A DNA stretch of 5,886 nucleotides from an uncultured Veillonella sp. (lineage in GTDB: Bacteria; Bacillota; Negativicutes; Veillonellales; Veillonellaceae): positions 1 to 5,886 of the forward strand of contig URZS01000078.1 of the NCBI GenBank assembly GCA_900552445.1, given 5' to 3'. The translations under genes were made by a program, and so were the position numbers. Shown piece after piece: positions 4,974-5,886 of this stretch. The notes under the pieces were generated by a model, which was not told the DNA's origin, ran no database searches, and saw only the letters and a list, made by a program, of their open reading frames with translations. Each line of letters opens with the position of its first letter. The first letter of the stretch is position 1.

Positions 4974-5886
4974 ATGAGCCGTTGTTTGGTTATCATCAAT
5001 CCTGTATCAGGGGGCGGGGCGGCACGCCGGTATGCCCTCGACTTACAATGGAAATTGAGCACCTTATTCGAAACGATTGAGGTCAAATTCACCACCGGTG
5101 AAGGCGATGCGACGCGTTTTGCTAAAGATGCTTGCGAACGCGGGTTCGATGCAGTATTTTGCATGGGTGGTGATGGTACTGTTAACGAAACTGTTAATGG
5201 CATTGCTAAAGGGGGATTCAAATCTACCTTTGGCTTTATCCCAGTTGGTACGGTTAACGATATGTCTCGTGCACTTGGGATTCACCAAAATCCATCACAA
5301 GCGATCAAACGCATCGACATCAACGAAACGAGAACAATTGATATAGGCCGCTGCAACGACAAATATTTCTGTAATAATATCGCAGCAGGTGTTATCCCTA
5401 AAGTAGTAGAAGAGGTTACTCCAAAAGAGAAAAGCATACTTGGCCCTCTTGCCTACTTCTTGCGCGCAGGCCAAGCGTTATTTACTACTAAAGACTATAC
5501 ATACCGCATCAAAACTGAGAACGATGATTTTATCTGTAAATCTCCTCTCGTTTTAGCATTGCTTACCAATGTAGTATCTAGTTTTGAACGGTTTATGCCT
5601 GAAGCCTCTGTAGATGACGGCTACATGCGTATCATCATCTTCAAAGAATACTTTATTCTCGATATTCTCAGCGTAATACCACTCATCATTAGTGGTGCCA
5701 TTTATAACTCTCGGTATACAACTACCTTAACTGTGAGTAAAGCATCCATCGAGCTCTTATCTAATGTTGACGATTTAGCAACCAATATGGATGGCGATCC
5801 AGGTCCATCGATGCCAGTAGATATTGAAGTATTACCACGAGTACTAAAAGTATTCGCCCCATCAAAGCATAAAAAGAAAAAGGCTT
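4974..5886 (+). CDS. Diacylglycerol/lipid kinase family protein (3' end missing)
   Basis: The frame opens at ATG 4974, with AAGGAAG at 4960-4966 as ribosome site, and runs open to the right edge: 304 codons without a stop. It has the DAGK catalytic domain motifs in order. NPVSGGGA (9-16) is the nucleotide-binding start. GGDGTVNE (65-72) is the signature loop with Asp67. FIPVGTVNDMSRALG (88-102) is the second ATP and Mg loop. NMDGDPGP (271-278) is the late active-site motif, where relatives usually have DGE, so Asp275 replaces Glu. Such enzymes (YegS/DgkB/LytS-like group) phosphorylate diacylglycerol or related lipids at the cytoplasmic face of the membrane and recycle lipid from envelope synthesis. 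The visible length is already that of a full enzyme, and the visible end is Lys-rich (KHKKKK), so few residues are probably missing. Divergent gntR may control it. The exact lipid substrate is unknown. Confidence 0.92.
   Translation, partial: MSRCLVIINPVSGGGAARRYALDLQWKLSTLFETIEVKFTTGEGDATRFAKDACERGFDAVFCMGGDGTVNETVNGIAKGGFKSTFGFIPVGTVNDMSRALGIHQNPSQAIKRIDINETRTIDIGRCNDKYFCNNIAAGVIPKVVEEVTPKEKSILGPLAYFLRAGQALFTTKDYTYRIKTENDDFICKSPLVLALLTNVVSSFERFMPEASVDDGYMRIIIFKEYFILDILSVIPLIISGAIYNSRYTTTLTVSKASIELLSNVDDLATNMDGDPGPSMPVDIEVLPRVLKVFAPSKHKKKKA

Noticed and set aside
4940..5346. Open frames on both strands over the start of the lipid kinase gene (4940-5221 -, 5064-5288 -, 5077-5346 +)
   Set aside because: The frame from 4974 carries all DAGK motifs and an excellent start; the others are overlaps without motifs.

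Overview
The window looks like ordinary chromosomal housekeeping DNA from a low-to-mid-GC anaerobe with Firmicutes-type signals: AAGGAG-like ribosome binding sites and strong intrinsic terminators. The gene set (GalT-like DUF4931 protein, COG1768-type metallophosphoesterase, stand-alone molybdopterin-binding protein, CrcB, FCD-type GntR regulator, lipid kinase) and the protein style best fit the Negativicutes, probably Veillonella. That placement is recognition by eye, not the result of a search.

Layout. (1) Positions 1-1763, + strand: the 3' part of a GalT-like DUF4931 gene, then a metallophosphoesterase gene and, 9 nt after it, a 76-residue unknown gene. (2) A bidirectional terminator at 1843-1876 separates this block from a convergent - strand pair. 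That pair is crcB (fluoride channel, 2985-3365) followed downstream by a molybdopterin-binding protein gene (1889-2869). (3) A small XRE-type regulator gene (3555-3950, +) diverges from crcB across 189 nt that hold a repeated TAATTATCT element. (4) A second bidirectional terminator (about 3979-4008) lies between the XRE gene and a convergent gntR/FCD regulator gene (4039-4746, -). (5) gntR diverges, across 227 nt rich in inverted repeats, from a diacylglycerol/lipid kinase gene (4974 to the right edge, incomplete).

The genes do not form one obvious pathway. The plausible working units are the metallophosphoesterase plus small-protein operon, the crcB/XRE divergent pair and the gntR/lipid-kinase divergent pair. 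No mobile element, CRISPR array, RNA gene or prophage was seen, and no clear new multi-gene system.

The most interesting signal is small. The 3' end of the 76-residue gene is duplicated in tandem just beyond its stop codon (period 58). Six of the seven substitutions between the copies are silent in the gene's frame, so the second copy appears to have diverged as coding DNA before it became a tail. A second, shorter tandem duplication spans the stop codon of the DUF4931 gene.
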